In this document: positions 8,804-17,979 of the stretch, in pieces | Numbering within the stretch: the stretch's first letter is position 1 | Layout of the letters: the number at the start of each line of letters is the position of its first letter | From: Dolomitihabitans soli | GTDB taxonomy: Bacteria; Actinomycetota; Actinomycetes; Streptosporangiales; Streptosporangiaceae | NCBI RefSeq assembly: GCF_022213955.1 | Contig: NZ_JAKNTW010000039.1 | Coordinates: forward strand, 51,210 to 115,209 | Length of the DNA: 64,000 bases | Direction: 5' to 3' | The notes under the pieces: model-generated | Databases searched by the model: none | The model's input: only the letters and a program-made list of their open reading frames with translations | Told to the model about the DNA's origin: nothing | Program-made: the position numbers and the translations under genes

Positions 8804-9304
8804 CTACCCTGACCTTTTCGAAAGCCACGTCCGGGCCTGATCCAGATCGTCGTCCGTCAGCCCGCAGCGCGGATCGACGTGGACCAGCAGAAACTCATCC
8901 ACACCCGGATGCAGGCGCAGGAACTCCACATCGGCCTCCCAGGTGAGATCGTCGAACCACACGAAGGGACGACGACCGGCGTACGCCGCGATGTGCGGCG
9001 TCTTGAACATCTCCCCCTGGTTCGCCCGGTCGAGCGCCGGCATCTCGATGACCGGCAACGCGGGCAGGCCGATGCAGGGACCGATCCACTCGTTGGCCGC
9101 GTGCTCCCAGGTCGTCGCCCAGACCAGCTCAGCCCCGGTCTCGACGGCCAGGGCGAGCAGCTTCCTGCCGTGCGCGGGACTGAGATGAACCCGGTACGGC
9201 ACGCCGTCCACCACACACTCGCGCGTCACGAAATTTCGCATTTTGCCGCCCAAAGGGTTGAGCACCCCATCGACGTCCAACAGCAACAGCGGGCGCTCGA
9301 CCAT
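8804..9304 (-). CDS. HAD-like hydrolase
   Basis: 166 residues. It opens with RPLLLLDVDGVLNPLGG, a HAD motif I with the two Asp residues, followed by VWATTWEHAANEW (motif II-like Thr region) and PFVWFDDLTWEAD (motif IV-like acidic pair). This form is a common small actinobacterial HAD protein with no defined substrate. The ATG at 9304 places motif I at the N-terminus, as in relatives; the open frame continues to 9634 but overlaps the start of the divergent peptidase. Confidence 0.82.
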   Translation of the reverse strand: MVERPLLLLDVDGVLNPLGGKMRNFVTRECVVDGVPYRVHLSPAHGRKLLALAVETGAELVWATTWEHAANEWIGPCIGLPALPVIEMPALDRANQGEMFKTPHIAAYAGRRPFVWFDDLTWEADVEFLRLHPGVDEFLLVHVDPRCGLTDDDLDQARTWLSKRSG

Positions 9305-9416
9305 GGCCGGTATCGTCACCGACTCGGGCGCGGGCTGTCCAGGGGGCCCTGGTCTGGAAAGCCCGGTCGGGTTACGTTGCGCATGATCTATGGCCCAATT
9401 CTCCTGGAGGAGCCCG

Positions 9417-10946
9417 ATGCGATTGAACATGCGACGGAGCATGCTTCGCACCCTGGCCGTGGCCACGGCCATCACACTCCCCCTGGCCGCCGTGCCACCC
9501 GCGAACGCCAGCCCCGTGTCCGATGTCTTCTCCAAGATACTCATGAAGACCGTCAAGGGCTCGAACGTCAAGAAGCATCTCGACGCCTTACAGGCGATCG
9601 CCACCGCCAACGGCGGGAACCGGGCGGCGGGCACCCCCGGTTACGACGCCTCGGTCGACTACGTGGCGGGGAAACTCCGCAAAGCCGGTTACAAGGTCAG
9701 CACGACCGACGTGGAGTTCCCCACCGGGTGGGAGGAGCTCTCGCCCGCCGTACTGCAGCAGACCGCGCCCACCCAGACCACCTACACCTCCCCCGGCGAC
9801 TTCGTGACCGTGGTCTCCTCCGGGTCGGGCGACGTCACGGCCGAGATCCAGGTGGTCGATCCGGTGCTCCCGCCGCCGCCCACGCCCGGCTCGACCGCGG
9901 GTTGCGAGGCCGCCGACTTCGCCGGCTTCGTACCCGGCCGGATCGCGCTCATCCAGCGCGGCACGTGCCCGTTCGTGCAGAAGGCCGACAACGCCAAGGC
10001 CGCCGGGGCCGCAGCGGTGATCTTCTTCAACGAGGGGCAGCCCGGCCGTACCGACCCGTTCGTCTTCGACATCGGTGAGTGGCGTTACGGCTTCCCCGTG
10101 GTGTTCACCAGTTTCGCGGTGGGTTCGGACCTGGCCGACACCCCCGGCACCGTCGTGCACGTCAAGACGGACACCAAGATCGAGCTCGGCAAGACCAGGA
10201 ACGTCATCGCGGAGACCCGGTTCGGCGACCGTGACGACGTGGTCATGGTGGGCGCTCACCTGGACAGCGTGCCCGAGGGCCCGGGGATCAACGACAACGG
10301 CTCGGGCACCGCGGCGATCCTGGAAGTCGCGCTGCAGATGAAGCACTTCCCGGTGCGCAACAAGGTGCGCTTCGCGTTCTGGGGCGCCGAGGAGCTCGGC
10401 CTGGTCGGTTCCAACCAGTACGTGGCGGAGCTTCCCCCGGCGGAACGCGACCGGATCAAGCTGTACCTGAACTTCGACATGATCGCCTCGCCGAACTACG
10501 CCTACAAGCTGTACGACGGCGACAACTCCGACAACGTGGGATCGCCCGCCGGGCCCCCCGGATCGGCGCAGATCGAGCAGCGGCTGGCCAAGTTCTTCGA
10601 CAGCCGCAAGCTCGGCCACGTCGGCACCGACTTCGACGGCCGCTCCGACTACGGGCCGTTCATCGCGGTGGGCATCCCGTCGGGCGGCATCTTCACCGGC
10701 GCCGAGCAGCTCAAGACCGCCGCGGAGGTCGCGATCTTCGGCGGCCAGGCGGGCGTCGCCTACGACGTCTGCTACCACCAGGCGTGCGACACCATCGGCA
10801 ACGTCAACGCGACCGCCCTCGACCGCAACTCGGACGCCATCGCCGACGCCACGGCCGCCTACGCCTTCGACCTGTCCACCATCCCCGCCCGCTCCACCGC
10901 CGCCACCACGCGGTCCCTCCAGCCCACCCCCCACGACGTGTCCTGA
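9417..10946 (+). CDS. Secreted M28-family aminopeptidase with PA domain
   Basis: About 509 residues. A signal peptide (RRSMLRTLAVATAITLPLA, cut near ANA) is followed by an M28 N-terminal segment. Next comes a protease-associated domain (PGRIALIQRGTCPFVQKADN, GAAAVIFFNEG), then the zinc-dependent catalytic domain: VMVGAHLDSVPEGPGINDNG (His and Asp ligands), FAFWGAEELGLVGS (catalytic Glu and ligand Glu), NFDMIASPN, and a late DVCYHQACDT with the last His ligand. It resembles Streptomyces griseus-type aminopeptidases. GGAGGA lies 5 bases before ATG 9417, which decides this start over 9390. Confidence 0.93.
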   Translation: MRLNMRRSMLRTLAVATAITLPLAAVPPANASPVSDVFSKILMKTVKGSNVKKHLDALQAIATANGGNRAAGTPGYDASVDYVAGKLRKAGYKVSTTDVEFPTGWEELSPAVLQQTAPTQTTYTSPGDFVTVVSSGSGDVTAEIQVVDPVLPPPPTPGSTAGCEAADFAGFVPGRIALIQRGTCPFVQKADNAKAAGAAAVIFFNEGQPGRTDPFVFDIGEWRYGFPVVFTSFAVGSDLADTPGTVVHVKTDTKIELGKTRNVIAETRFGDRDDVVMVGAHLDSVPEGPGINDNGSGTAAILEVALQMKHFPVRNKVRFAFWGAEELGLVGSNQYVAELPPAERDRIKLYLNFDMIASPNYAYKLYDGDNSDNVGSPAGPPGSAQIEQRLAKFFDSRKLGHVGTDFDGRSDYGPFIAVGIPSGGIFTGAEQLKTAAEVAIFGGQAGVAYDVCYHQACDTIGNVNATALDRNSDAIADATAAYAFDLSTIPARSTAATTRSLQPTPHDVS

Positions 10947-10960
10947 CCCATCCCGTACGG

Positions 10961-11044
10961 CGGCGCCCCGCGAGGGCGCCGCGGGGTAGGGCTCGCGAAA
11001 CGGCGCGCCCTACCCCGCGAACGTGCGCCCTACCCCGCGAACGT
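10961..11044. terminator. Bidirectional terminator region with inverted and tandem repeats
   Basis: Between convergent genes. CGGCGCCC (10961-10968) pairs with GGGCGCCG (10974-10981) around a 5-base loop. Immediately after, GCGGGGTAGGGC (10981-10992) can pair with GCCCTACCCCGC at 11008-11019 or its second copy at 11028-11039. The second element is a perfect 20-base tandem duplication (11005-11024 and 11025-11044). No U-tract is present, as is common in high-GC actinomycetes. Confidence 0.6.
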
Positions 11045-11049
11045 GAGTG

Positions 11050-12084
11050 TCACCCGCGTGTCGGCGCAGGCACGGGCTCTGCACGCGTCGGCTTGGGCCC
11101 AGGCTTGGCACGCGGCGGCTCAGAGACCGGATCCTGCGCACGTGGCGGCTGAGGCTCGGCACGTGGCGGCTCCGGCGCCGGGTCCTGCGCACGTGGCGGC
11201 TCGGGCACAGCAGTGACCGTACGCGTGGACTCCGGCTCCATCGCACGCGTAGGCTCCGGCGTCGGCGGCGTATCCGTCAGCTCTAGCGTCGGCGTATCGG
11301 TAGGCTCCGGCGTCGGTGGCGCGTAGGTGGGCTTCGGCAGAGGCTCAGCCGGGCTGTCGTAGACGCCGATCGCCCAGGAGCCCGGCCGTTCACCGATCTC
11401 CGCCTCCAACTGCTCGACGCCCGTCGACCGGAACAGTGTGCGGAAGGTGTACTTCCCGTGGCACTTCTTCGCCTGGGGCGCGCAGTCCTTGGCCCTGGGC
11501 CCCGACTCGTAGATCGGCGCGTCTGCGGGAAAGACCCAGACCTTCATGCTCTGCGGCCCGTCCAGCCAGCCGTCGGGGGCGGACCTCTCGTCGTGGTGCC
11601 CTCCCCCGTCGCCGCTACAGCGGCGCAGGCTGCCACCGGCCTTTCCGCCCTTGAGCTTCTCCCTGATCAGCACCCACATCCGGGGATCGGAACAGACGAC
11701 CTTGTTACCCGTGTAGTAGCTGGTGGGAGTGAACTTGATCGTCTTGCCGGAGCCGACGGTCGTGAACCGCTCGGAGTGGATCAGGGGCATCGTGAAGTCG
11801 ACGGCGCCGAGCAGCACCCGGAACGTCTTAGGCAGTTTCGGGCCGGACTCCAGCCGGGCGGAGTCGGCGGGGACCTGCTTCACCTGCGGGGCGCCCGCGG
11901 CGAACGGGGCGGTCACCGCGACGACGGAGACCACCGCGGCCCCCGCGAGCACCGTGCTCACCGCCCTGCGCCGCAGCCGGATCCGCCGGCCCCGCCGTAC
12001 GATGTCGTCGAGCCGGGGGGAGCCGTCCCCGGCGGCCGCGCGCTCGGACAGGAGTTCGCGCAGGTCGTTCTCGGTGTGGGTCAA
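11050..12084 (-). CDS. Membrane-anchored partner of the adjacent sigma factor
   Basis: 344 residues from a TTG that overlaps the sigma stop (TTGA). The N-terminal ~40 residues are charged and cytosolic (NDLRELLSERAAAG, then a basic RRGRRIRLRRR). One transmembrane helix follows (AVSTVLAGAAVVSVVAVTAP), then a large outer domain with paired Cys (VVCSD, RRCSG, KDCAPQAKKC) and a C-terminal tail of PEP/PPRA repeats that could span the cell wall. The layout matches membrane anti-sigma or regulator genes found next to SigE-type sigma factors. No known anti-sigma domain is evident, so the role is inferred from position. Confidence 0.7.
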   Translation of the reverse strand: MTHTENDLRELLSERAAAGDGSPRLDDIVRRGRRIRLRRRAVSTVLAGAAVVSVVAVTAPFAAGAPQVKQVPADSARLESGPKLPKTFRVLLGAVDFTMPLIHSERFTTVGSGKTIKFTPTSYYTGNKVVCSDPRMWVLIREKLKGGKAGGSLRRCSGDGGGHHDERSAPDGWLDGPQSMKVWVFPADAPIYESGPRAKDCAPQAKKCHGKYTFRTLFRSTGVEQLEAEIGERPGSWAIGVYDSPAEPLPKPTYAPPTPEPTDTPTLELTDTPPTPEPTRAMEPESTRTVTAVPEPPRAQDPAPEPPRAEPQPPRAQDPVSEPPRAKPGPKPTRAEPVPAPTRG

Positions 12085-12581
12085 CGCCTTGCCCCCTCAA
12101 GTTTCAAGGTCTGGATGTCCGGGTCGACGCGCAGGTGGGTGAGTGCCCGCCTGAGCTGGGTCTTCGCCGTGCCGAGCGAGCAGCCGACGGTGTCGGCGAC
12201 CTGGATCAGCGTGAGGCCCTCGAAGTAGTGCAGGACGATCACCGCCCGCTGCCGTGGCGACAGTGCGCCGATCGCGGCCCAGAGCGCGGCCTGGTCGCCG
12301 ACCTCCGCCGCGACGTCGCGGGCGTCGGCGCCGTCGGGCAGCACGTCGGTCGGCACCTCCCCGCGCCAGCGTCTGCGCCACCAGGAGGCGTGCGTGTTCA
12401 CGATGATCTTGTAGACATAGCGGTCGGGATCGCCCTCGATCCTGCGCCAGGCGAGCCACGCCCTGGCCAGCGCCGTCTGGACCAGGTCCTCCGCCTGGCC
12501 CCAGTCTCTGGAGAGGAGGTAGGCCATCCGGCACAGCCGTTGGTGCCGCTGTGCGACGTACTCGGCGAAACCGCCGTCCAT
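12081..12581 (-). CDS. SigE-family ECF sigma factor
   Basis: 166 residues. Region 2 is FAEYVAQRHQRLCRMAYLLS with QAEDLVQTALARAW; region 4 is LSPRQRAVIVLHYFEGLTLI and the helix-turn-helix GCSLGTAKTQLRRALTHLR. This is the compact SigE-type ECF family common in actinomycetes. The stop overlaps the membrane partner by 4 bases, a typical sigma/regulator operon. Confidence 0.92.
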   Translation of the reverse strand: MDGGFAEYVAQRHQRLCRMAYLLSRDWGQAEDLVQTALARAWLAWRRIEGDPDRYVYKIIVNTHASWWRRRWRGEVPTDVLPDGADARDVAAEVGDQAALWAAIGALSPRQRAVIVLHYFEGLTLIQVADTVGCSLGTAKTQLRRALTHLRVDPDIQTLKLEGARR

Positions 12582-12736
12582 CTAACGCCTCCGTCTCATC
12601 GTCCTCACGGTGACTACCGGCTGGGACGCTGTTTCGGATGACACCTCGGCCACATATGTTCGTCGGCTCCGCTAGCCTCGCCTAGAAGTTTCGCTGAGGC
12701 CGCCGGCATGTCTCCGGCCTGGTCTCCCCTTGGAAG

Positions 12737-13573
12737 GTGTCTGGCTTGATCGGCTGGTTCGAGGCAACGGTGCTGGGCGTGTTGCAGGGGCTCACAGAGT
12801 TCCTGCCGATCTCCTCCAGCGCCCATATTCGCGTGGTGTCCGCTTTCTTCGGTTGGAAGGACCCGGGCGCCGCCTTCACCGCCGTCATCCAGCTCGGCAC
12901 CGAGGCCGCCGTGCTGATCTACTTCCGCAAGCGCATCGCGGACATCGTCACCACCTGGACCCGTTCGCTGTGGACGCCCGCCCTCCGCTCCGACCAGGCC
13001 GCGAAGATGGGCTGGTTCGTGATCGCCGGCAGCATCCCGATCGGCGTGCTGGGCATCACGTTCAAGGACCAGATCGAGACCACGCTGCGCGACCTGCGGC
13101 TGGTGGGCGCCTGCCTCATCATCTTCGGCCTGCTGCTCGCCGTCGCGGACCACATGGCACGCAACGAACTCACCCTGGACAAACACCTCAACCTGCCCCA
13201 CTCGGTCACCTACGGCCTGGCCCAGGCGCTCGCCCTGATCCCCGGCGTCTCGCGCTCGGGCGGCACCACGGGCGCGGGCCTGCTGCTCGGCTACCGCCGT
13301 GAGGAGGCCGCGGAATACTCCTTCCTGCTGGCCATCCCCGCCGTGCTGATGTCGGGCGTGCTGGAGTTGTTCGAGATCGGTGAGCACACGCCTCCGTGGG
13401 GACCGACGATCCTGGCCACCCTCGTGTCGTTCGCGGTGGGCTACGCCGCCATCGCCTGGTTCCTGCGCTACATCAGCAGCCACCGTTTCACCAGCTTCGT
13501 GATCTACCGGGTGCTGCTCGGCATCCTGGTCATCGCCCTGGTGAGCTTCGGCGTCATCCCGGCCATCGGCTAG
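12737..13573 (+). CDS. uppP: Undecaprenyl-diphosphatase UppP (BacA)
   Basis: 278 residues and about eight membrane helices. The two signature regions are LGVLQGLTEFLPISSSAH (with catalytic Glu) and ALIPGVSRSGGTTGAGLLLG (with the Arg and Ser). The enzyme removes a phosphate from undecaprenyl diphosphate to recycle the lipid carrier for peptidoglycan and confers bacitracin tolerance. GTG 12737 is the annotated start, but TTG 12746 sits 8 bases after GGAAGG and is an equally good candidate. Confidence 0.95.
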   Translation: MSGLIGWFEATVLGVLQGLTEFLPISSSAHIRVVSAFFGWKDPGAAFTAVIQLGTEAAVLIYFRKRIADIVTTWTRSLWTPALRSDQAAKMGWFVIAGSIPIGVLGITFKDQIETTLRDLRLVGACLIIFGLLLAVADHMARNELTLDKHLNLPHSVTYGLAQALALIPGVSRSGGTTGAGLLLGYRREEAAEYSFLLAIPAVLMSGVLELFEIGEHTPPWGPTILATLVSFAVGYAAIAWFLRYISSHRFTSFVIYRVLLGILVIALVSFGVIPAIG

Positions 13574-13677
13574 GCCGAAGTCCTGCGCCGGGCAGCCCGG
13601 CGAGGCCGTACGCGGGGGTCCGTCTGGTGATCCCCGCGTTGACACCTGTCGCGCGGGCGCCCTTTGCGAGCTATCGT

Positions 13678-13689
13678 AGTGATATCACT
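13678..13689. promoter_or_regulatory. Perfect 12-bp palindrome AGTGATATCACT before the SPFH gene
   Basis: AGTGATATCACT ends 21 bases before the SPFH start and would overlap or abut its promoter. A perfect palindrome with a 4-5 base half-site is the kind of operator bound by dimeric ribbon-helix-helix or GntR/YtrA repressors. The operon's second gene encodes a ribbon-helix-helix-like protein, so autoregulation is a reasonable inference. Confidence 0.6.
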
Positions 13690-13710
13690 TCAATAGCAAA
13701 GGTGAAGCGT

Positions 13711-14562
13711 ATGGATCGTCCTGCCTTCCGGGTCAACGGTTTCGCCGTAGTCATCTCCCTACTCGTCCTGGCCGGGATCCTGGCCGCGATCGGCGCCGCG
13801 GCCGGCGAACTCCCGCTGATCGTCGCCGGGGTCGTCTGGGTTCTCGTCACCGCCTTCGTGGCGACCGGGTTCACCGTGGTCAACCCGAACGAGGGCCAGG
13901 TCGTGCAGTTCCTCGGCCGCTACATCGGGTCGGTGGGCGACCAGGGCTTCCAGTGGGTGCGGCCGCTGACCACCAGGCGCCGGATCACCCTGCGGGTCCG
14001 CAACTTCGAAACGGCCAAGCTCAAGGTCAACGACGCCGACGGCAATCCGGTGGAGATCGCCTCCGTGGTGGTCTACCGAGTGGTGGACGCCGCAAAGGCC
14101 GTCTTCTCCGTGGACGACTACGAGGAGTACGTCGCCATCCAGTCGGAGGCGGCCGTACGGCACCTCGCCACCTCCCACCCTTACGACTCCCACATCGACG
14201 GCCGTACCAGCCTGCGTGACGGCGCGGAGGTCGCCGAGGAGCTCACCACAGAGCTGCGTGAGCGCACCGGCCTGGCCGGGATCGAGGTCATGGAGGCCCG
14301 GATCACCCACCTGGCCTACGCCCCCGAGATCGCCCAGGCGATGCTGGTCCGCCAGCAGGCCGCGCAGGTCGTCGCCGCGCGCACGCACATCGTGGAGGGC
14401 GCCGTGGGTATGGTGGGCCTCGCCCTGGAACGCCTGGCCGCGCAGGGCATGGTCGAACTCGACGAGGAGCGTAAGGCGCAGATGGTGTCGAACCTCCTGG
14501 TCGTCCTCTGTGGCGATCGGGCGATCCAGCCGGTGGTCAACACCGGCAGCTTGTATGGCTGA
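13711..14562 (+). CDS. SPFH/band-7 domain membrane protein
   Basis: About 283 residues. Two N-terminal hydrophobic helices are followed by a band-7 domain: [52 protein letters not shown] and an [16 protein letters not shown] helix. SPFH proteins scaffold membrane microdomains and can hold proteases. I chose ATG 13711 (AAAGGTGAA 5 bases upstream) rather than the long upstream frame, which only shadows uppP. The stop overlaps the next gene's ATG. Confidence 0.9.
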   Translation: MDRPAFRVNGFAVVISLLVLAGILAAIGAAAGELPLIVAGVVWVLVTAFVATGFTVVNPNEGQVVQFLGRYIGSVGDQGFQWVRPLTTRRRITLRVRNFETAKLKVNDADGNPVEIASVVVYRVVDAAKAVFSVDDYEEYVAIQSEAAVRHLATSHPYDSHIDGRTSLRDGAEVAEELTTELRERTGLAGIEVMEARITHLAYAPEIAQAMLVRQQAAQVVAARTHIVEGAVGMVGLALERLAAQGMVELDEERKAQMVSNLLVVLCGDRAIQPVVNTGSLYG

Positions 14563-14731
14563 GCGCAAGAAACTGTTGCTCAGACTCGACCCGGCCGTCC
14601 ACGAGGCGCTCGCCCGCTGGGCGGCCGACGATCTGCGCAGCGTCAACGCCCAGATCGAGTACGCCCTGCGCCTCGCGCTCAAGAGCGTCGGCCGTACGCC
14701 CAAGCGCGACCCCGACCCCACGGACGAGTGA
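14555..14731 (+). CDS. Small Arc/HicB-type ribbon-helix-helix protein
   Basis: 58 residues starting inside the end of the SPFH gene (8-base overlap). The sequence [20 protein letters not shown] followed by [17 protein letters not shown] matches ribbon-helix-helix DNA-binding proteins: a basic beta strand, then a helix ending in [11 protein letters not shown], the usual Arc-like pattern. It may bind the palindrome in front of the operon. It is also possible that it simply contacts the SPFH protein; no toxin partner is adjacent. Confidence 0.75.
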   Translation: MAERKKLLLRLDPAVHEALARWAADDLRSVNAQIEYALRLALKSVGRTPKRDPDPTDE

Positions 14732-14732
14732 C

Positions 14733-17684
14733 GTGCCTTCCGACCCGCCCACCCCTCCGGCCCTGCCCGACCCGCCCGCACACCGGGCGGTGCCTGGTGC
14801 GACCGCCCACTCCCCCGACCCGCCCGCACACCGAGCCCTGCCTGATCCGCCCGCGCACCGGGCCCTGCCCGACCTGCCGATTCGCCACGTCCTGCCGCGA
14901 CTGCTCGACGAGCTGGGCCGGCACGGCGCCGCCGTACTCACCGCCCCGCCCGGAACCGGGAAGACGACCGTGGTGCCGCTCGCCCTGGCGGAGGCCGGGA
15001 TGCGCGTCCTGGTCGCCGAGCCGCGCCGCATCGCCGTACGCGCGGCGGCCAGGCGGATGGCCGGTCTGGTGGGCGGCCGGGTCGGGGAGCGGGTCGGGTT
15101 CACGGTGCGCGGCGAGCGGCAGGTGGGGCGCGACACGCGGATCGAGGTCGTCACCACCGGGGTGCTCCTCCAGCGCCTCCAGCGCGATCAGGAACTGCCC
15201 GGCGTCGACGTGGTGATGCTCGACGAGTGCCACGAACGCCACCTCGACGCCGACACCGCGCTCGCCTTCCTGCTCGACGTCCGCGAGAACCTCCGGCCCG
15301 ATCTCCGCCTCATCGCCACCTCGGCGACGACCGACGCCGCCCCCTGGTCCGAACTCCTGGGCGGCCCCGCCGGCCCGCCAGCCCCCGTCGTCCACGCCTC
15401 CGGCACGATGCACCCGGTCACCACGATCTGGGCCCCTCCCCTCAAGCCCCTCCCCCCGCCGCACGGCATGCGCGTGGACCCGGCCTTCCTCGCACACGTG
15501 GCCACCGTCGTCACCCGGGCCCTGAACGAGCACGACGGCGACATCCTGTGCTTCCTCCCCGGCGTCGGCGAGATCGGCCGCGTCGCCGCCCTGCTGCACG
15601 GAACCACCGCCCCAGACCCCGCCCCAGACCCCGCCCCACCGGCCCGCGCACACCACCCGCAGGACTCGGCGCCCCCAGACGCGAACGCCCGGCAGGCCCG
15701 CGACCACACGCGGGACAGGGGACCGGCAGGCGTCGAGATCCTCCAGGTCCACGGCCAGGCCCCCGCGCACGTCCAGGACGCGGTGCTGGCCGGGGGTACG
15801 GCCCGCCGCGTCGTGCTCGCCACCTCCGTGGCCGAGTCGAGCCTGACCGTGCCCGGGGTGCGGATCGTCGTCGACTCCGGCCTCGCCCGGGAACCGCGCA
15901 CCGACCACGCGCGCGGCCTCGGCTCCCTCGTCACCGTCCGCGTCTCCAGGTCCTCCGCCGACCAGCGGGCGGGACGCGCGGGCCGTGAGGCTCCCGGCAT
16001 CGTCTACCGGTGCTGGCCCGAAGCCGAGCACCAGCGCCTCCCCGACCACGCCCAGCCCGAGATCGCACTCGCCGACCTGACCGGCTTCGCCCTCCAGGCC
16101 GCCTGCTGGGGCACCCCCGACCCCACCGCCCTGGCCCTCCTCACCCAGCCGCCCCCCGCCGCGATGTCCGCCGCCCTCGCCACCCTGCACACCCTCGGCG
16201 CCCTGCGAACACCCCAACCGGCACCGGGCACACCACGACCGACCTCAGCCGCACCGCGACCAGCACACGCCACGCCAGGACCGGCACAGGTCACGGCGGG
16301 ACCGGCACAGGTCACCGATCGCGGACGCCGGATGGCCGGCGTCGGCGTCCATCCCCGCCTGGCCAGAGCCCTCCTCGACGCGGGCCCCGACGCGGCCGAG
16401 GTGGTCGCGCTCCTCTCCGAGCCCCTCCCCCGCGACGCGAGCGACGACCTGGTCGAAATCTGGCGTACGGCCCGCGGCGGCCGCCAGAACACCGCCGGCT
16501 CGTCCCGCACCGGCCCGTCCGGATCCAGGACGACCACATCCGGGACGACCACATCCGGCCCGTCCGGATCCGGGACCACGGCTTCCGGGACGAACAGGTC
16601 CGGAGGAACCGGTTCCGGGTTCACCGGGTCTGCCGGGTTCACCGCGCGGTGGCGGCAGGAGGTCAGGCGGCTGGCGCAGGCCGTACCCGGGGGTGGGCGG
16701 GCCGGGAAGGCTCGGGCCATGTCCGACGACGCGCTGGCGGGGCTGGTGGTGGCGCTGGCGTTCCCCGAGCGGGTGGCGCGCAGGCGGGGCGGCGGCTACC
16801 TGATGGCGTCGGGCACGGAGGCGCAGGCGGGCAGGGGGTCACGGCTGGGAGAGGCCGAGTGGGTGGCCGTCGCGGTCGCCGACCGGCCCACCGGCTCCGC
16901 GTCGGCGCGGATCAGGCAGGCCGTCGTCATCGACGAGGACACCGCGCGGCTGGCCGTACCGCCGACGACCGAGAGCGAGGTCAGCTGGCGGGTGCCGCCC
17001 GGAGGACGCCGGGGCGACGTCTCGGCCCGCACGATCGAACGCCTCGGCGCGATCGAACTCTCCGCCGTCCCCCTCCGCGCCCCCGACCCCGTCCTCCTCC
17101 GCGAGGCCCTCCTGTACGGCCTGCGCACCGAGGACGTGCTCACCTGGTCCAAGGAGGCCGTCGCGCTACGGGAGCGGATGGCGTTCTGCCACCGGGCGAT
17201 CGGCGACCCGTGGCCCCCGATGGACGATCTCATCAGCCTGGCGGACCGCTGGCTGGAACCCGAGCTGGGAAGAGCCCGCCGCCGCGCCGACCTGGAACGC
17301 ATCGACGTCACCAGTGCCCTGAAACGCCTGGTCCCCTGGAGCACCCGCCTCGACGCCGTGGCCCCGGAACGCATCGAGGTCCCCACCGGCTCCAAGATCC
17401 GCATCGACTACTCCGGCGACCAGCCCGTCCTCGCCGCCAAGCTCCAGGAACTCTTCGGCTGGCAGGACACCCCGAAGATCGCCGGCGTCCCCCTCCTGAT
17501 CCACCTGCTCTCACCGGCGGGCCGCCCCACCGCCGTCACCGCCGACCTGGCCTCCTTCTGGCGCGAGGGCTACCACGCCGTCCGCGCCGACCTCCGCGGC
17601 CGCTACCCCCGCCACCCCTGGCCGGAAGACCCCCTCTCAGCCACCCCGACCCGCCGCCTCAACCACCGCCGCCAGACCCCCTGA
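14733..17684 (+). CDS. hrpB: HrpB-type ATP-dependent DEAH-box helicase
   Basis: 983 residues. After ~50 residues of Pro-rich PPAHRALPD repeats come helicase motif I (APPGTGKTTVVPLALAEAG), Ia (AEPRRIAVRAAARRMAG), II as DECH (VVMLDECHERHLDADT), III (IATSATTD) and VI (SADQRAGRAGREAPGIVYR). The HrpB C-terminal domain ends in FWREGYHAVRADLRGRYPRH and PWPEDPLSATPTRR, the family's usual tail. A Gly/Ser/Thr-rich linker (around residues 590-630, SGTTTSGPSGSG) interrupts the middle. HrpB family members are putative RNA helicases; the cellular role is poorly defined. GTG 14733 lies 1 base after the previous stop. Confidence 0.93.
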   Translation: MPSDPPTPPALPDPPAHRAVPGATAHSPDPPAHRALPDPPAHRALPDLPIRHVLPRLLDELGRHGAAVLTAPPGTGKTTVVPLALAEAGMRVLVAEPRRIAVRAAARRMAGLVGGRVGERVGFTVRGERQVGRDTRIEVVTTGVLLQRLQRDQELPGVDVVMLDECHERHLDADTALAFLLDVRENLRPDLRLIATSATTDAAPWSELLGGPAGPPAPVVHASGTMHPVTTIWAPPLKPLPPPHGMRVDPAFLAHVATVVTRALNEHDGDILCFLPGVGEIGRVAALLHGTTAPDPAPDPAPPARAHHPQDSAPPDANARQARDHTRDRGPAGVEILQVHGQAPAHVQDAVLAGGTARRVVLATSVAESSLTVPGVRIVVDSGLAREPRTDHARGLGSLVTVRVSRSSADQRAGRAGREAPGIVYRCWPEAEHQRLPDHAQPEIALADLTGFALQAACWGTPDPTALALLTQPPPAAMSAALATLHTLGALRTPQPAPGTPRPTSAAPRPAHATPGPAQVTAGPAQVTDRGRRMAGVGVHPRLARALLDAGPDAAEVVALLSEPLPRDASDDLVEIWRTARGGRQNTAGSSRTGPSGSRTTTSGTTTSGPSGSGTTASGTNRSGGTGSGFTGSAGFTARWRQEVRRLAQAVPGGGRAGKARAMSDDALAGLVVALAFPERVARRRGGGYLMASGTEAQAGRGSRLGEAEWVAVAVADRPTGSASARIRQAVVIDEDTARLAVPPTTESEVSWRVPPGGRRGDVSARTIERLGAIELSAVPLRAPDPVLLREALLYGLRTEDVLTWSKEAVALRERMAFCHRAIGDPWPPMDDLISLADRWLEPELGRARRRADLERIDVTSALKRLVPWSTRLDAVAPERIEVPTGSKIRIDYSGDQPVLAAKLQELFGWQDTPKIAGVPLLIHLLSPAGRPTAVTADLASFWREGYHAVRADLRGRYPRHPWPEDPLSATPTRRLNHRRQTP

Positions 17685-17750
17685 CCAGCAGAAACACTCC
17701 TCCGATTTACCCAGTAAACCGCCTCCGATTTACCCAGTAACTCATCGAGA
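17433..17750. repeat. Copy A of a duplicated block (hrpB 3' end and motif array)
   Basis: This segment, containing the last ~250 bases of hrpB and the following TTTACCCAGTAA motifs, recurs nearly identically at 19703-19991. Copy A keeps the intact helicase C-terminus. Copy B has lost 11, 9 and 9 bases, each at a short direct repeat. About 2 kb holding a sigma factor operon separates the copies. Confidence 0.85.
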
Positions 17751-17786
17751 TCTACCCCAGCAACACCCCTCGGATTTACCCATCAA
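17706..17786. repeat. Array of TTTACCCAGTAA motifs, copy A (partly decayed)
   Basis: Perfect TTTACCCAGTAA occurs at 17706-17717 and 17729-17740. Degenerate copies follow near 17751-17763 (TCTACCCCAGCAA) and at 17775-17786 (TTTACCCATCAA). Spacing is about 23 bases, two helical turns. The motif is nearly palindromic (TTTACCC/..GTAA). No gene start follows, unlike the second array; the rest of the gap to 17979 shows nothing else. Confidence 0.8.
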
Positions 17787-17979
17787 GCCCTCCCACCTGC
17801 GGCGATCCGGAGACCGAAGAACACGGCCGGCGAGCCGGTCGAAGCGGCGGCCGGCCACCTCTGCCCGAGAAGCGTCGGCCCCGAAGACCTCCGCCACCAA
17901 CGGCGAACAGCAGAAACCTGGCTCTGCCGTACAAACAGCCGCACCACACCCCGGCGAGAAGCGCAGATGGCTGGGTTGT

